This document shows positions 44,406 to 52,965 of a stretch of DNA of 64,000 nucleotides, in pieces; within the stretch, counting starts at the first letter, position 1, and every line of letters begins with the position of its first letter. The notes beneath the pieces are model-generated. The model saw only the letters and a list, made by a program, of their open reading frames with translations, was not told the DNA's origin and did not search any database. Origin of the DNA: Rathayibacter sp. VKM Ac-2856. GTDB taxonomy: Bacteria > Actinomycetota > Actinomycetes > Actinomycetales > Microbacteriaceae. Both the position numbers and the translations under genes were made by a program. The stretch covers positions 682,178 through 746,177 of the forward strand of contig NZ_JABMLF010000002.1 of the NCBI RefSeq assembly GCF_013205055.1, in the 5' to 3' direction.

Positions 44406-45106
44406 CCGCCCACGCGCCGCTCGTCCCCGACCTCCGCCACCGGGAGACGACCGCGCAGGAGCTGATGGACGATCCGTCCTGCGACCCGGCGCTGCTCGAC
44501 GCGACCTACGCGCGCTTCGGCGCGGTGAACCGGCTCGTCTCGGGCTGGCACCGGCTCTACCGGACGCGGCTGCGCCCGCTCTTCACGAGCGCCGAGCCGG
44601 TGCGGCTGCTCGACATCGGCTCGGGTGGCGGCGACATCGCCCGCTCGCTCGCCGACTGGGCGCACGCCGACGGGCTGCGGCTCGCGATCACGGCGATCGA
44701 CCCGGACGAGCGGGCGTTCGCCTTCGCGACGTCGACGCCGGCGCCGGCCGGGCTGGAGTTCCGGCGCGCGAGCAGCGCCGAGCTGGTCGCGGAGGGCGCG
44801 GAGTACGACATCGTCACGTCGAACCACCTGCTGCACCACCTGTCGGCGGAGGCGCTGACCGCGCTCCTCGAGGACAGCGAGCGGCTCGCGCCGCGGGCCC
44901 TGCACAATGACATCGAGCGCTCGCGGCTGGCGTACACCGCGTACGCGGCGGCGACGCGGCCGATCGCGGCGGGGTCGTTCCTGCACTACGACGGGTCGCT
45001 GTCGGTGCGGCGGAGCTACACGGCGCCGGAGCTGCGCGCGGTGGCGCCCGAGGGCTGGCGCGTGGAGCGGGCGGCGCCGTACCGGCTGCTGCTGGCGCGC
45101 GGGTAG
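44402..45106 (+). CDS. SAM-dependent methyltransferase partner of the polyketide synthase
   Basis: A 234-residue class I methyltransferase. The N-terminal helical part (RETTAQELMDDPSCD) precedes the SAM motif LLDIGSGGGDIARSL. DIVTSNHLLHHLSAEAL and RALHNDIERSRLAY follow, as in UbiE-like C- or O-methyltransferases found with type III synthases. Its start overlaps the synthase stop by 4 bases (GTGA), so it probably methylates the polyketide. Confidence 0.87.
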   Translation: MTAHAPLVPDLRHRETTAQELMDDPSCDPALLDATYARFGAVNRLVSGWHRLYRTRLRPLFTSAEPVRLLDIGSGGGDIARSLADWAHADGLRLAITAIDPDERAFAFATSTPAPAGLEFRRASSAELVAEGAEYDIVTSNHLLHHLSAEALTALLEDSERLAPRALHNDIERSRLAYTAYAAATRPIAAGSFLHYDGSLSVRRSYTAPELRAVAPEGWRVERAAPYRLLLARG

Positions 45107-45274
45107 GGGCTGCTTCGGCGGCTCGTTGCGGTGCGGCGGCCGGGTGCGGGCAGCGGCCGGATGCGCGCGGAGGCGGCGCGGGACAGCGGCCAGGCGCGGG
45201 CGGCGGTGGCGCTTGCGGCGATCGGATGCGGGCGGCGGCCGGATGCGCGCGGGTGCGACCGGCGGGGGGTGCGG
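45107..45274. repeat. Short imperfect GC-rich repeats
   Basis: The motif gcggccggatgcgcgcgg and variants recur about five times between the methyltransferase and the next minus-strand gene. No further biosynthetic gene follows the methyltransferase. Confidence 0.55.
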
Positions 45275-45484
45275 CTAGCGGTGGGGGCGCTCGACGTCGT
45301 CGCCCGGGGAGCGCTGGTCGGCGCCGTGCGAGCGGCTGTACTGCCAGCCGGCGAGGGCGAGGATCAGCACGCCGCAGGCGATCGTGATGAGGTCCGGCAC
45401 GGAGGCGCCGTCGCCCAGCGAGCTGAGGCCCGCGCCGAGGAGGAGGACGCCTCCGATGAGGTAGAAGATGACTCGCGTTTTCAT
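45275..45484 (-). CDS. Two-helix membrane protein, 69 aa
   Basis: The ATG at 45484 begins MKTRVIFYLIGGVLLLGAGL. A second hydrophobic segment (LITIACGVLILALAGWQY) and a polar C-terminal tail ending DDVERPHR follow. I do not recognise the family. The frame upstream of this start runs into repeat DNA and is not coding. Confidence 0.65.
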   Translation of the reverse strand: MKTRVIFYLIGGVLLLGAGLSSLGDGASVPDLITIACGVLILALAGWQYSRSHGADQRSPGDDVERPHR

Positions 45485-45567
45485 GGCCTCATCGCTTTCG
45501 TCCGCCGGAACAGGCCCTGCGATGCTACCCCGTCCCGCCGAGCGGCCGCCGATCGACGCCGCGGCCC

Positions 45568-46205
45568 CGCGAGCGACCTCCGGCACGTGAAAACACCTCC
45601 GGCACGCGGAATCCGGCCGAAACCACGAGCCGGAGCCGAATCCACGAGCCGAAGCTCCTGCATGCCACCTCCGGCACATCGGAAACACCTCCGGCACGCG
45701 AAAACCGACCGAAACCACGAGCCGGAGCAGGAATCACGAGCCCAACCTCGCTGCCCGCCGCCCCCCGGCACGTGAAACTCCCTCCGGCACGCACGAACCG
45801 GCCGAATCCACGAGCCGGAGCCGAATCCACGAGCCCGACTTCGCTGCCGCTACCTCCGGCACGCGAGAACACCTCCGGCACGCGGAAATCGACCGAATCG
45901 ACGAGCCGGAGGCGAAATCACGAGCCGAACCTTCTGCCCACCACCTCCGGCACGTGGAAGCACGTCCGGCACGCGGAAAACGACCGAATCGACGAGCCGG
46001 AGGCGAAATCACGAGCCGAACCTCCTGCCCACTACCTCCGGCACGCGGAACGACCTCCGGCACGCGGAAACCGGCCGAATTCACGAGCCGGAGCCGAATT
46101 CACGAGGCCAACCTCGATGCCACCACCTCCGGCACGCGGAACCACCTCCGGCACGCGAGAACCGGCCGAATTCACGAGCCGGAGGCGGAATCGCGAGCCG
46201 AGCGC
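45568..46205. repeat. Periodic repeat array 2 (about 93-bp unit)
   Basis: A 0.64-kb gene-free block with the same grammar as the array at 18.9-19.6 kb. Two acctccggcacgcg-type motifs are followed by two (t/a)ccacgagccgga-type motifs, about seven units. Unit sequences differ from array 1 (for example cgaccgaatcgacgagccgg), so the two arrays evolved separately after sharing an ancestor. The inverted halves can fold into hairpins. Confidence 0.85.
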
Positions 46206-46219
46206 GCGCACCGACCGGC

Positions 46220-46257
46220 GGCCACGGCCACGGCCACGGCCACGGCCACGGCCACGG
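46220..46257. repeat. Hexanucleotide microsatellite (ggccac)6
   Basis: Six perfect ggccac copies directly after array 2, about 150 bases upstream of the next gene; a likely site of replication slippage. Confidence 0.9.
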
Positions 46258-46410
46258 CGCCAGCACCTCCCCCTCGACTAGGGGTCGCCACCCGGGCTGT
46301 CAATGGGGCTTCGGCGTGTCTCCCCGCCGATTCCGCGCGGAGGGGCCCGACCGGTTAGCGTCCCCGAGGAGCCGTCCGCCGTGGGCGGCTCGCCCTGACG
46401 AAAGGCGCCC

Positions 46411-46728
46411 GTGGCCACGCTGACCTATGGACCGCAGAATCTCGAGATCGAGTTCGAGGAGCGCGTCCTCGCCCACCTCAAGGTCGCCGTGCTGTCGAAG
46501 CTGCGGCGCAACGAGGCCTTCTCGCTCTCCTGGACCGAGGACGCCTCCACCGGCCACGGCCGCAGCTCCGTCTGGCTGCACCCCTCGGTGCCGCTGCACT
46601 TCCGCTTCGCCGACGCCCACCAGCCCAAGCTCAACCGCCAGTGGATCGAGCAGATGCTGAGCGTCGCGAGCATGCACGGCGAGCTGTCGGTCCTCCCGGA
46701 GCCCGAGGAGTCGCGCCAGGGGTCCTGA
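46411..46728 (+). CDS. DUF7882-like small protein
   Basis: A 105-residue soluble protein, GTG start with aaagg 6 bases upstream. LEIEFEERVLAHLKVAVL, SKLRRNEAFSLSW, RSSVWLHPSVPLHFRF and QPKLNRQWIEQML match a small Microbacteriaceae family (DUF7882) that databases often mislabel as ATP-dependent DNA ligase. No ligase motif is present and the function is unknown. Several paralogues per genome are usual in the family. Confidence 0.75.
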   Translation: MATLTYGPQNLEIEFEERVLAHLKVAVLSKLRRNEAFSLSWTEDASTGHGRSSVWLHPSVPLHFRFADAHQPKLNRQWIEQMLSVASMHGELSVLPEPEESRQGS

Positions 46729-46855
46729 TCCCGGGTGCCCTGTCCCTCCGGGGCGGATCCGTCAACCCCACCCCCCTTGTCAGGGTCGCGCCGTAGCGTC
46801 GAAGGACAGTGACCGGGCGGTTCTCCGTCGGTCGGGACCACGGACGGAGACGACG

Positions 46856-47230
46856 ATGACCGACACCGCGCGAGCAGCCGCAGCACCCACCCTCAGCACC
46901 GCGGGAGGCGTGCTCCGCAAGGACGAGCCGATCGCCGTCCGCCACGCGCCGGACTCCGCCTCCACCGACTCGCAGCCGGTGCTCGGCTGCCGGATCGACG
47001 TCAGCGGCCGTGTCTTCACCGTCGAGCTCGAGATGGCCGGCATCTTCCTGCGCCAGGTGCGCCGGACCCTCCGCGACGGCGACAGCGGACTCGTGCTGCT
47101 GCGCCACATCGACGGGATCGAGATGATCCCCTTCACCCGCGCGACGCCGTTCGAAGTGTCGGACATCGTCTGCCCCGAGGGCGTCGAGGCGGTGCAGGCG
47201 CGGATCGCCGAGGGACTGCGCGCGCGCTGA
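46856..47230 (+). CDS. Hypothetical protein, 124 aa
   Basis: An Ala-rich N-terminus precedes a compact domain (LGCRIDVSGRVFTVELEMAG, IFLRQVRRTLRDGDSGLVLL, GIEMIPFTRATPFEVSD). No signal peptide, membrane segment or known motif. The ATG at 46856 follows cggagacgacg, the same type of leader as the peroxiredoxin gene. It may be co-expressed with the DUF7882-like gene 128 bases upstream. Confidence 0.6.
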   Translation: MTDTARAAAAPTLSTAGGVLRKDEPIAVRHAPDSASTDSQPVLGCRIDVSGRVFTVELEMAGIFLRQVRRTLRDGDSGLVLLRHIDGIEMIPFTRATPFEVSDIVCPEGVEAVQARIAEGLRAR

Positions 47231-47314
47231 GCCGCGGGGCCGCGTGCTCGCCCGGGCGACGCGCGGACGGCCCCTCCGTCAGCGCGCCGCCCTCTTGCGT
47301 CAGGCCCTCGTGCC

Positions 47315-47800
47315 TCAGGCCGGGAGCGACTCCTCGATCAGGCCGACGATCCGCGGGTCGTCGGGCTCGACGGTCGGGCGGAAGCGGTGCACGGTGCCGT
47401 CGGCGGTGATCAGGAACTTCTCGAAGTTCCACTTGACCTTGCCGGCCTTGCCCGCCTCGTCCTCGGTCTTGGTCAGCTCCGCGTAGAGCGGGTGGGCCGA
47501 GCGGCCGTTGACCTTGACCTTCTCGAACATCGGGAACGTGACGCCCCAGGTGGTCGAGCAGTACTCCTTGATGCGGTCGGAGTCGCTGAGCTCCTGCAGG
47601 AACTGGTTGCTCGGGAAGCCGAGCACCGTGAAGCCGCGGTCGCCGTACTGCTTCTGCAGGGCCTCGAGCTTCTCGTACTGCGGGGCGAGGCCGCAGCGGG
47701 AGGCGACGTTGACGATGAGCTTCACCGGCGCGTAGTCGGCGAGGGTCGACGTGGCGCCGTCGATCGTGGTGAGGGGGATGTCGGTGATCGTCTCGGGCAC
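47315..47800 (-). CDS. Glutathione peroxidase-type thiol peroxidase
   Basis: A 161-residue cytosolic enzyme of the GPx family. The active-site Cys36 lies in VNVASRCGLAPQYEKLEAL, Gln in GFPSNQF, and KVKWNFEKFLI supplies the Trp/Asn pair. Bacterial Cys-type members usually use thioredoxin or mycothiol systems rather than glutathione, which actinobacteria lack. The GTG start at 47800 has aaggag upstream. It is divergent from ligD across a 159-base gap. Confidence 0.92.
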   Translation of the reverse strand: MPETITDIPLTTIDGATSTLADYAPVKLIVNVASRCGLAPQYEKLEALQKQYGDRGFTVLGFPSNQFLQELSDSDRIKEYCSTTWGVTFPMFEKVKVNGRSAHPLYAELTKTEDEAGKAGKVKWNFEKFLITADGTVHRFRPTVEPDDPRIVGLIEESLPA

Positions 47801-47959
47801 GGGGGCTCCTTGTCGAGGAAGTGGGGTGATCGCCAGGCTATCCAGCGCAGCCGTGCGCGGGCCGAAAGACGCTCCTCCACAGCTCCGCTTTCGCGGGGGC
47901 TCTCCCCCGACGGCGCAACTCCCTCCCCCTCGGCGGGCGGGCGCCGCCACCATGGAGTC

Positions 47960-50554
47960 ATGACCCCCTCCTCGCAGCAGCTCGTGACGGTGGGTGGGCG
48001 GCGCCTGCGGCTGACCAACCTCGACAAGGTGGTCTACCCGGAGGCGGGGTTCACCAAGGCCGACGTCCTCTCCTACTACGCGTCGGTCGCGTCCGCGATG
48101 CTGCCGCACCTCGCCCGCCGGCCGGTGACCCGCAAGCGCTGGGTCGACGGGGTCGGCACCGCCGAGGAGCCCGGGGAGGTCTTCTTCGAGAAGAACCTGC
48201 CCTCCTCCGCGCCCTACTGGCTCAGCCGGACGAAGCTCGCGCACTCGTCCCGCGACGTCGAGTACCCGCTCGTCGACGACGTCGCCGGTCTGACCTGGCT
48301 GGCCCAGCAGGCGGCGCTCGAGCTGCACGTGCCGCAGTGGCGGGTCGGCTCCGACGGCGAGCGCCGCCCGCCCGACCGGCTCGTCCTCGACCTCGACCCG
48401 GGTGAGGGAGCGGGGCTGGCGGAGTGCGCGGAGGTGGCGTTCCTCGCGCGCGACCTGCTCGAGGGGATGGGGCTCGAGCCGTTCCCGGTGACCAGCGGCA
48501 GCAAGGGCATCCACCTGTACTGCCCGCTGGACGCCTCCGCCTCGAGCGACCAGATCTCCTCCGTCGCGCACGAGCTCGCGAAGGCGCTGGAGTCGGATCA
48601 CCGGGACCTGGTGGTCTCCGACATGAAGAAGACGCTGCGCGAGGGCAAGGTGCTCGTCGACTGGAGTCAGAACAACGCGGCGAAGACGACGATCGCGCCG
48701 TACTCGCTGCGGGGGCGGCTCCTGCCGCGGGTCGCCGCGCCGCGCACCTGGGAGGAGATCGGGGCGTCGGACCTGCGGCACCTCGCTCCGGACGAGGTCG
48801 TCGAGCGGCTGCGGAGCGACGGCGACCTGCTGCGTCCCGTGCTCGCGGCGCGCGGTGCGGGGCTCGAGCCGTCGCCGGAGCGGATGGCGGGCTTCGCGGC
48901 GACGGACGCCTCAGCGGACCGGCTTGCTGCCTACCGGAGCATGCGCGACGCCTCGAAGACGCCGGAGCCCGTGCCCTCGCCGGGGGCGGGGATCTCGACG
49001 TCGGGCGACACGTTCGTGGTGCAGGAGCACCACGCGCGGCGGCTGCACTACGACTTCCGGCTCGAGCACGACGGCGTCCTGGTCAGCTGGGCCGTGCCGA
49101 AGGGGCCGCCGCTGGACGGCGACCCGAACCGGCTGGCGGTGCAGACGGAGGACCACCCGCTCGAGTACGCGACCTTCGAGGGCACGATCCCCGCCGGCGA
49201 GTACGGCGGCGGCGAGGTGCGGATCTGGGACGAGGGCACCTACGAGCTGGAGAAGTGGCGCGAGGGCGAGGAGGTGATCGCGGTGCTCACCGGCCGGCCG
49301 GACGGCGGGCTCGGCGGCGAGCCGCGGCGGTACGCGCTGCTGCACACGGGTGCGAAGGGCGGCAAGGGGGACGAGAAGAACTGGCTGCTGCATTTGATGG
49401 CGCCGGGGGCGGGGCACGGCGGGGCGGGGCACGGGGCGAAGCAGGGGCGCGGGGTCGCGGCGCGGAAGGCCGGGGGCTCGAGTGGCGGGCAGGGCACGGG
49501 GTCGTCGGGAGCGTCGTCGGGAGCGAGGTCCGGCGCGTCGGCGTCGGGAGCGAGGTCCGGCGGGTCCGCGTCGGGGGCATCGTCCGCCGCCGTGCCGACC
49601 GCGGAGGCCGCCGCTTTCCGGCCGATGCTCGCGACGGCCGGGCGCGCGGCGGACATCCCCGCCGACTCCGCGATCGAGATGAAGTGGGACGGCTACCGCG
49701 CCCTGGTGCGGGTGGCGGACGGGGCGGTGACCCTGACCAGCCGGAACGGCAACGATCTGACGGCCGCGTTCCCCGATCTGCTCGAGCCGATCGCCGAGGG
49801 CGTCGCGGTGGACTGCGTGCTGGACGGCGAGATCGTCGCGCTGGACGACCGCGGGCGGCCCGACTTCGGTCGGCTGCAGACCCGCGGCGGACTGACCAAG
49901 CCGCGCGAGATCGAGGCGGCGGCCCGAGCGAATCCCGTGCACCTGATGCTCTTCGACCTGCTGGCGATCGACGGGACCGATGCCGTCGGCCGCCCCTACG
50001 ACGAGCGCCGGGCGGCCCTGGAACAGCTGGCGACCGAGAACGAGCGGGTGCACGTGCCGTCGGTCTTCGACGGCGACCTGGAGGAGGCGATGTCGACGAG
50101 TCTCGCGCTCGGCCTCGAGGGCGTGGTCGCCAAGCGCCGGGACGCCGCGTACCGGCCGGGCATCCGCTCCGGAGACTGGGTGAAGCTGACCCACCACCGC
50201 GTGCAGGAGGTGGTGATCGTCGGCTGGCGCGAGGGCGAGGGCGGACTGCAGGGCTCGGTCGGGTCGCTGCTGACGGCGGTGCCCGGCGACGACGGGCTCG
50301 TCTACTCCGGCCGGGTGGGCAGCGGCTTCAGCGACCGCGAGCGCCGCGGCCTCGTCGACCGCCTCGCCGAGCACGCGACCGACGAGCCGGCCGTCGCGAT
50401 CCCGCCCGCCGAGTCCCGCGGCGTGCACTGGGTCGAGCCCGTCCTCGTCGGCGAGGTCCGCTACCGCGAGCGCACCTCGGGCGGCACCCTCCGCCAGCCC
50501 GTCTGGCGCGGCTGGCGCGCCGACAAGTCCGCGTCGGACGTGCGCCTGGAGTGA
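47960..50554 (+). CDS. ligD: Multifunctional ATP-dependent DNA ligase D
   Basis: An 864-residue non-homologous end-joining enzyme in mycobacterial order. A primase/polymerase domain (about 10-300, LRLTNLDKVVYPEAGFTKAD, LDLDPGEGAG) comes first. A 3'-phosphoesterase domain follows (about 345-480, EHHARRLHYDFRLEHDG). A Gly/Ser/Ala linker (about 487-550) then leads to the ligase domain with nucleotidyl Lys575 in EMKWDGYRAL. EGVVAKRRDAAYRPG and DWVKLTHHR are later ligase motifs. All three activities look intact. The partner Ku is not in this window. Confidence 0.95.
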   Translation: MTPSSQQLVTVGGRRLRLTNLDKVVYPEAGFTKADVLSYYASVASAMLPHLARRPVTRKRWVDGVGTAEEPGEVFFEKNLPSSAPYWLSRTKLAHSSRDVEYPLVDDVAGLTWLAQQAALELHVPQWRVGSDGERRPPDRLVLDLDPGEGAGLAECAEVAFLARDLLEGMGLEPFPVTSGSKGIHLYCPLDASASSDQISSVAHELAKALESDHRDLVVSDMKKTLREGKVLVDWSQNNAAKTTIAPYSLRGRLLPRVAAPRTWEEIGASDLRHLAPDEVVERLRSDGDLLRPVLAARGAGLEPSPERMAGFAATDASADRLAAYRSMRDASKTPEPVPSPGAGISTSGDTFVVQEHHARRLHYDFRLEHDGVLVSWAVPKGPPLDGDPNRLAVQTEDHPLEYATFEGTIPAGEYGGGEVRIWDEGTYELEKWREGEEVIAVLTGRPDGGLGGEPRRYALLHTGAKGGKGDEKNWLLHLMAPGAGHGGAGHGAKQGRGVAARKAGGSSGGQGTGSSGASSGARSGASASGARSGGSASGASSAAVPTAEAAAFRPMLATAGRAADIPADSAIEMKWDGYRALVRVADGAVTLTSRNGNDLTAAFPDLLEPIAEGVAVDCVLDGEIVALDDRGRPDFGRLQTRGGLTKPREIEAAARANPVHLMLFDLLAIDGTDAVGRPYDERRAALEQLATENERVHVPSVFDGDLEEAMSTSLALGLEGVVAKRRDAAYRPGIRSGDWVKLTHHRVQEVVIVGWREGEGGLQGSVGSLLTAVPGDDGLVYSGRVGSGFSDRERRGLVDRLAEHATDEPAVAIPPAESRGVHWVEPVLVGEVRYRERTSGGTLRQPVWRGWRADKSASDVRLE

Positions 50555-50568
50555 CGGCGCCCGGTGCC

Positions 50569-50623
50569 GAGTCGCCCGAGAAGGCTCGGATTCCGGCCTC
50601 GCGGGCGCCTTCCCGGGCGACTC
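50569..50623. repeat. Degenerate 56-bp palindromic element (family 3)
   Basis: Arms gagtcgcccgagaaggc and gccttcccgggcgactc (17 bp, one mismatch) flank a shortened, diverged centre, 14 bases after the ligD stop. It probably also terminates ligD. Confidence 0.7.
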
Positions 50624-50643
50624 AGCGCTCCGGGACGGGCGGG

Positions 50644-51804
50644 TCAGTCGAGGCGGACGCCGCGGAGGAGGACGAGGGTCGAGCCGACTGCGACTCCGGT
50701 GCCGATGAGGACGCCGCCCGCGCCGGCGGCGGCGGCGATCGTGCCGAGGAGGGTGGGCAGGGCGATCAGGCCCATGCGGTTGCCGGCGAGGCGGAGGGAG
50801 AGGGCGCGGCCGTGGCGGTCGGCGGGGGTGCGCTCGATCAGCCAGGACATGGTGATGGGCTGGCCGATGCCGAGGCCGAGGCCCAGGAGGGCGACGGCGA
50901 CGAAGAGCAGCGCGGTCGGGGCGGGGAGGGCGACGAGGACGAGGCAGACGGCGGAGACGACGATCCCGGCGACCATCACGCGGGTGCGACCGAAGCGGGA
51001 GGTGGTCCTGCCGAGCAGGAGGCGCGAGGCCATCGAGGCGAGGGCGCGGACGGTCAGGAGGGCGCCGACGACGCCCGCGGGGAGGCCGCGCTCGGCGCCG
51101 AGGGCGGGGAGGTAGACGACGGTCAGGTCGACGGCGGCGACGACGGTCGCGCTGGTGAGCAGGGCGCGGGCGAGGCCGGGGATCCGCAGCAGGCCGAGCG
51201 TCGAGCCCTCGGACGGGGCCTCCGGGGCGGTGTGGGGCGCGGGGCGGGCGATCGCGGCGGTGACGGCGAGGAGGAGGACGGCGAGCGCGCCGCCGACCAG
51301 GAAGAGCGGCGCCGGGTCGGGGCGGACGGCGCTGCCGGCGAAGACGGGGATGAAGGCGGGGCCGATCGCCTGGCCGAGCGAGGCGGCGAAGGTGTAGTAG
51401 CCGAAGCGGCTGTCGAGGCGGGTGCCGGCCGCGCCTCCCGCGACCACCGCCTGCTGGCCGACGACGCAGCCGAGGTGGCCGGCGCCGAGCAGGGCGGTGC
51501 CGGCGAGGAGTCCGACGAGGCCGCCGCCGGCGAGCAGCAGCAGCCCGGCGGCGGCGATCGTCAGCAGCGAGCCGCAGGCCATCACGAAGCGGGCGCCCAC
51601 CCGGTCGACGAGACCGCCGACGGGCAGCGCGATCAGCAGCGGCACCACCGCGAAGGAGGCGCCGAGCGCCCCGAGCGCCCACGCGGGCACATCGAGCTGG
51701 ATCGCCTGGTAGACCGCGGCCGGCCGCAGCAGGAACGCGACGGCCTGGATCAGCACCGCGTGCGCCAGCAGCGCGGCGGTCGAGAGCGCCTGACGGTCCG
51801 GCAC
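50644..51804 (-). CDS. MFS transporter
   Basis: A 386-residue major facilitator with twelve hydrophobic segments. LPVGGLVDRVGARFVMACG is the loop 2-3 motif and LLLGRTTSRFGRTRVMVAG is its second-half counterpart. The pattern is that of sugar-phosphate/drug-type MFS_1 exporters; substrate unknown. The GTG start at 51804 has gggaggg upstream. It is convergent with ligD and flanked on both sides by family 3 palindromes. Confidence 0.85.
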   Translation of the reverse strand: MPDRQALSTAALLAHAVLIQAVAFLLRPAAVYQAIQLDVPAWALGALGASFAVVPLLIALPVGGLVDRVGARFVMACGSLLTIAAAGLLLLAGGGLVGLLAGTALLGAGHLGCVVGQQAVVAGGAAGTRLDSRFGYYTFAASLGQAIGPAFIPVFAGSAVRPDPAPLFLVGGALAVLLLAVTAAIARPAPHTAPEAPSEGSTLGLLRIPGLARALLTSATVVAAVDLTVVYLPALGAERGLPAGVVGALLTVRALASMASRLLLGRTTSRFGRTRVMVAGIVVSAVCLVLVALPAPTALLFVAVALLGLGLGIGQPITMSWLIERTPADRHGRALSLRLAGNRMGLIALPTLLGTIAAAAGAGGVLIGTGVAVGSTLVLLRGVRLD

Positions 51805-51888
51805 GGCGCTCCCTCCCCTCGGCGGGCGATCGCCCGCCGTCCATCCTCGCGCACGCCCGCGCACCGCCCGCCCGGGCCGGTGCACGCC

Positions 51889-52027
51889 GAGTCGCCCGAG
51901 AAGGCTCGTTCCCGGGCGGTGGAACGAGCCTTCTCGGGCGACTCAGCGGCGGTCCGGGCTATGGCGAGAATCGATCCGGCGCGAATGGCTCCTTCCTGAG
52001 CGCAACGGGAGCCGTCGATGACGGATG
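51889..52027. repeat. Left composite repeat: family 3 plus family 4 palindromes
   Basis: A perfect 23-bp-stem palindrome (51889-51944) begins gagtcgcccgagaaggctcg and has the 10-base loop ccgggcggtg. It is followed at 51973-52026 by an imperfect palindrome starting gatccggcgcgaatggctcc. The same two elements, in the same order and orientation, recur at 55473-55621. Confidence 0.85.
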
Positions 52028-52082
52028 GCCCGAGCAGCGGGGCCGGTATTGGAGGAGTACGCCGGACCCCTAGGCTTCGTGC

Positions 52083-52556
52083 GTGTTCCGTCGTGCAGCC
52101 CCACTCGTCCTCGCCGCCCTCCTCTTGAGCGCCTGCAGTTCCGCGGCGCCGGACAGCGCCGCTCCCGCGGACCCGGGACAGCCAGCAGCGACCTCGTCCT
52201 CTGAGCCGGCTCCTGCTGTCGTCGAACCGGTGGATCTGACCGGCGACTGGAAGCAGGCGAATGCGAAGTCGCCCGACAACTACCAGGCGGCCACGATCAC
52301 CGCGTCCACGATCACCATCAACTGGGTGGCAGACGGCGGGGAGACGACGGCCCTCTACTGGGCAGGCTCCTACGTCCCGCCGGTCGACGCCGCGACGCCG
52401 TACTCATGGGACTCCGCGAACGACACGACGCAGACGACCTCGGCGATCGCCGCGTCCAGCGACCCGGCGAAGACCTTCACCTTCGACGGCGAGACGATCA
52501 GCTACAAGGTGTCGGCCCTCGGCGTGACCACGACAGTCGAGCTCAAGCGGACATAG
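52083..52556 (+). CDS. Small lipoprotein, unknown
   Basis: A 157-residue exported protein with GTG start. The signal peptide ends LLLSAC (Cys about 19), followed by a Ser/Ala/Pro spacer. The mature domain has VDLTGDWKQANAKSPDNYQA, ITINWVADGGETTALYWAG and SAIAASSDPAKTFTFDGETI. This beta-rich pattern is shared by many small Gram-positive lipoproteins of unknown function. Base composition is lower in GC than in neighbours. Confidence 0.75.
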   Translation: MFRRAAPLVLAALLLSACSSAAPDSAAPADPGQPAATSSSEPAPAVVEPVDLTGDWKQANAKSPDNYQAATITASTITINWVADGGETTALYWAGSYVPPVDAATPYSWDSANDTTQTTSAIAASSDPAKTFTFDGETISYKVSALGVTTTVELKRT

Positions 52557-52965
52557 CGAAGAGTGCGGCCGACCGTTTCATCAGGGCCTCTGATTCAGAG
52601 GCACGAGCGAGGATGGACGAGCAATTCCGCTCTACTTTCGCCACGAGTAGGAGCTGGCGGATGAGCTACGCAGGTCAAGAGGAGTTCACTGCTCCCACCG
52701 GTATCACTCGCAGGAGGTCCTTCTGAGCCGACCAGCTCGATCACGTCCCCGCGATCAGGCCCTCAAAGGGGGGTCTCCGGATACTCGATCCGTCGACATA
52801 CTGAACCGCTTGCTTCAGCTGGCCGGACCCCACCGAGGACGCCTGGCGGAGCACACCTTCGAGGACTCGCACCACGAAGAGATCACGGCCTGACGGGAAC
52901 ATCCCCGAGCACCGACTTCTCCTCCACGGCGTCCGTTCCGTAGTACCGACGCTGAGGAGTCGCGC
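52557..52965. other. Low-GC intergenic region with possible gene remnants
   Basis: A 409-base stretch of visibly lower GC. A plus-strand short frame (52672-52725) and a minus-strand frame (52741-52902) look like protein fragments, but neither has a full domain. The final about 60 bases before the secreted-protein start probably carry its promoter. Confidence 0.4.
52741..52902 (-). CDS. Possible small protein or gene remnant, 53 aa
   Basis: The minus-strand frame from the ATG at 52902 reads MFPSGRDLFVVRVLEGVL, then RQASSVGSGQLKQAVQYVDG and ends RRPPFEGLIAGT. Its composition is protein-like, unlike the shadow frames around it, but I know no family and see no good ribosome site. It may be the 3' end of a decayed gene. 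Confidence 0.3.
   Translation of the reverse strand: MFPSGRDLFVVRVLEGVLRQASSVGSGQLKQAVQYVDGSSIRRPPFEGLIAGT

Noticed and set aside
45568-46205. Repeat-protein gene (open frames exist on both strands)
   Set aside because: Frames on both strands are open only because the repeats lack stops; translations are low-complexity and have no start signals.
46411-46728. ATP-dependent DNA ligase, as this family is often labelled
   Set aside because: 105 residues and no nucleotidyltransferase Lys motif; it is the DUF7882-type small protein.
48911-51844. A 977-codon open frame on the strand opposite ligD and across the MFS gene
   Set aside because: It is a GC-skew shadow: its residues are Arg/Ala/Pro/Gly-rich without domains, and it lies antisense to a clear LigD.
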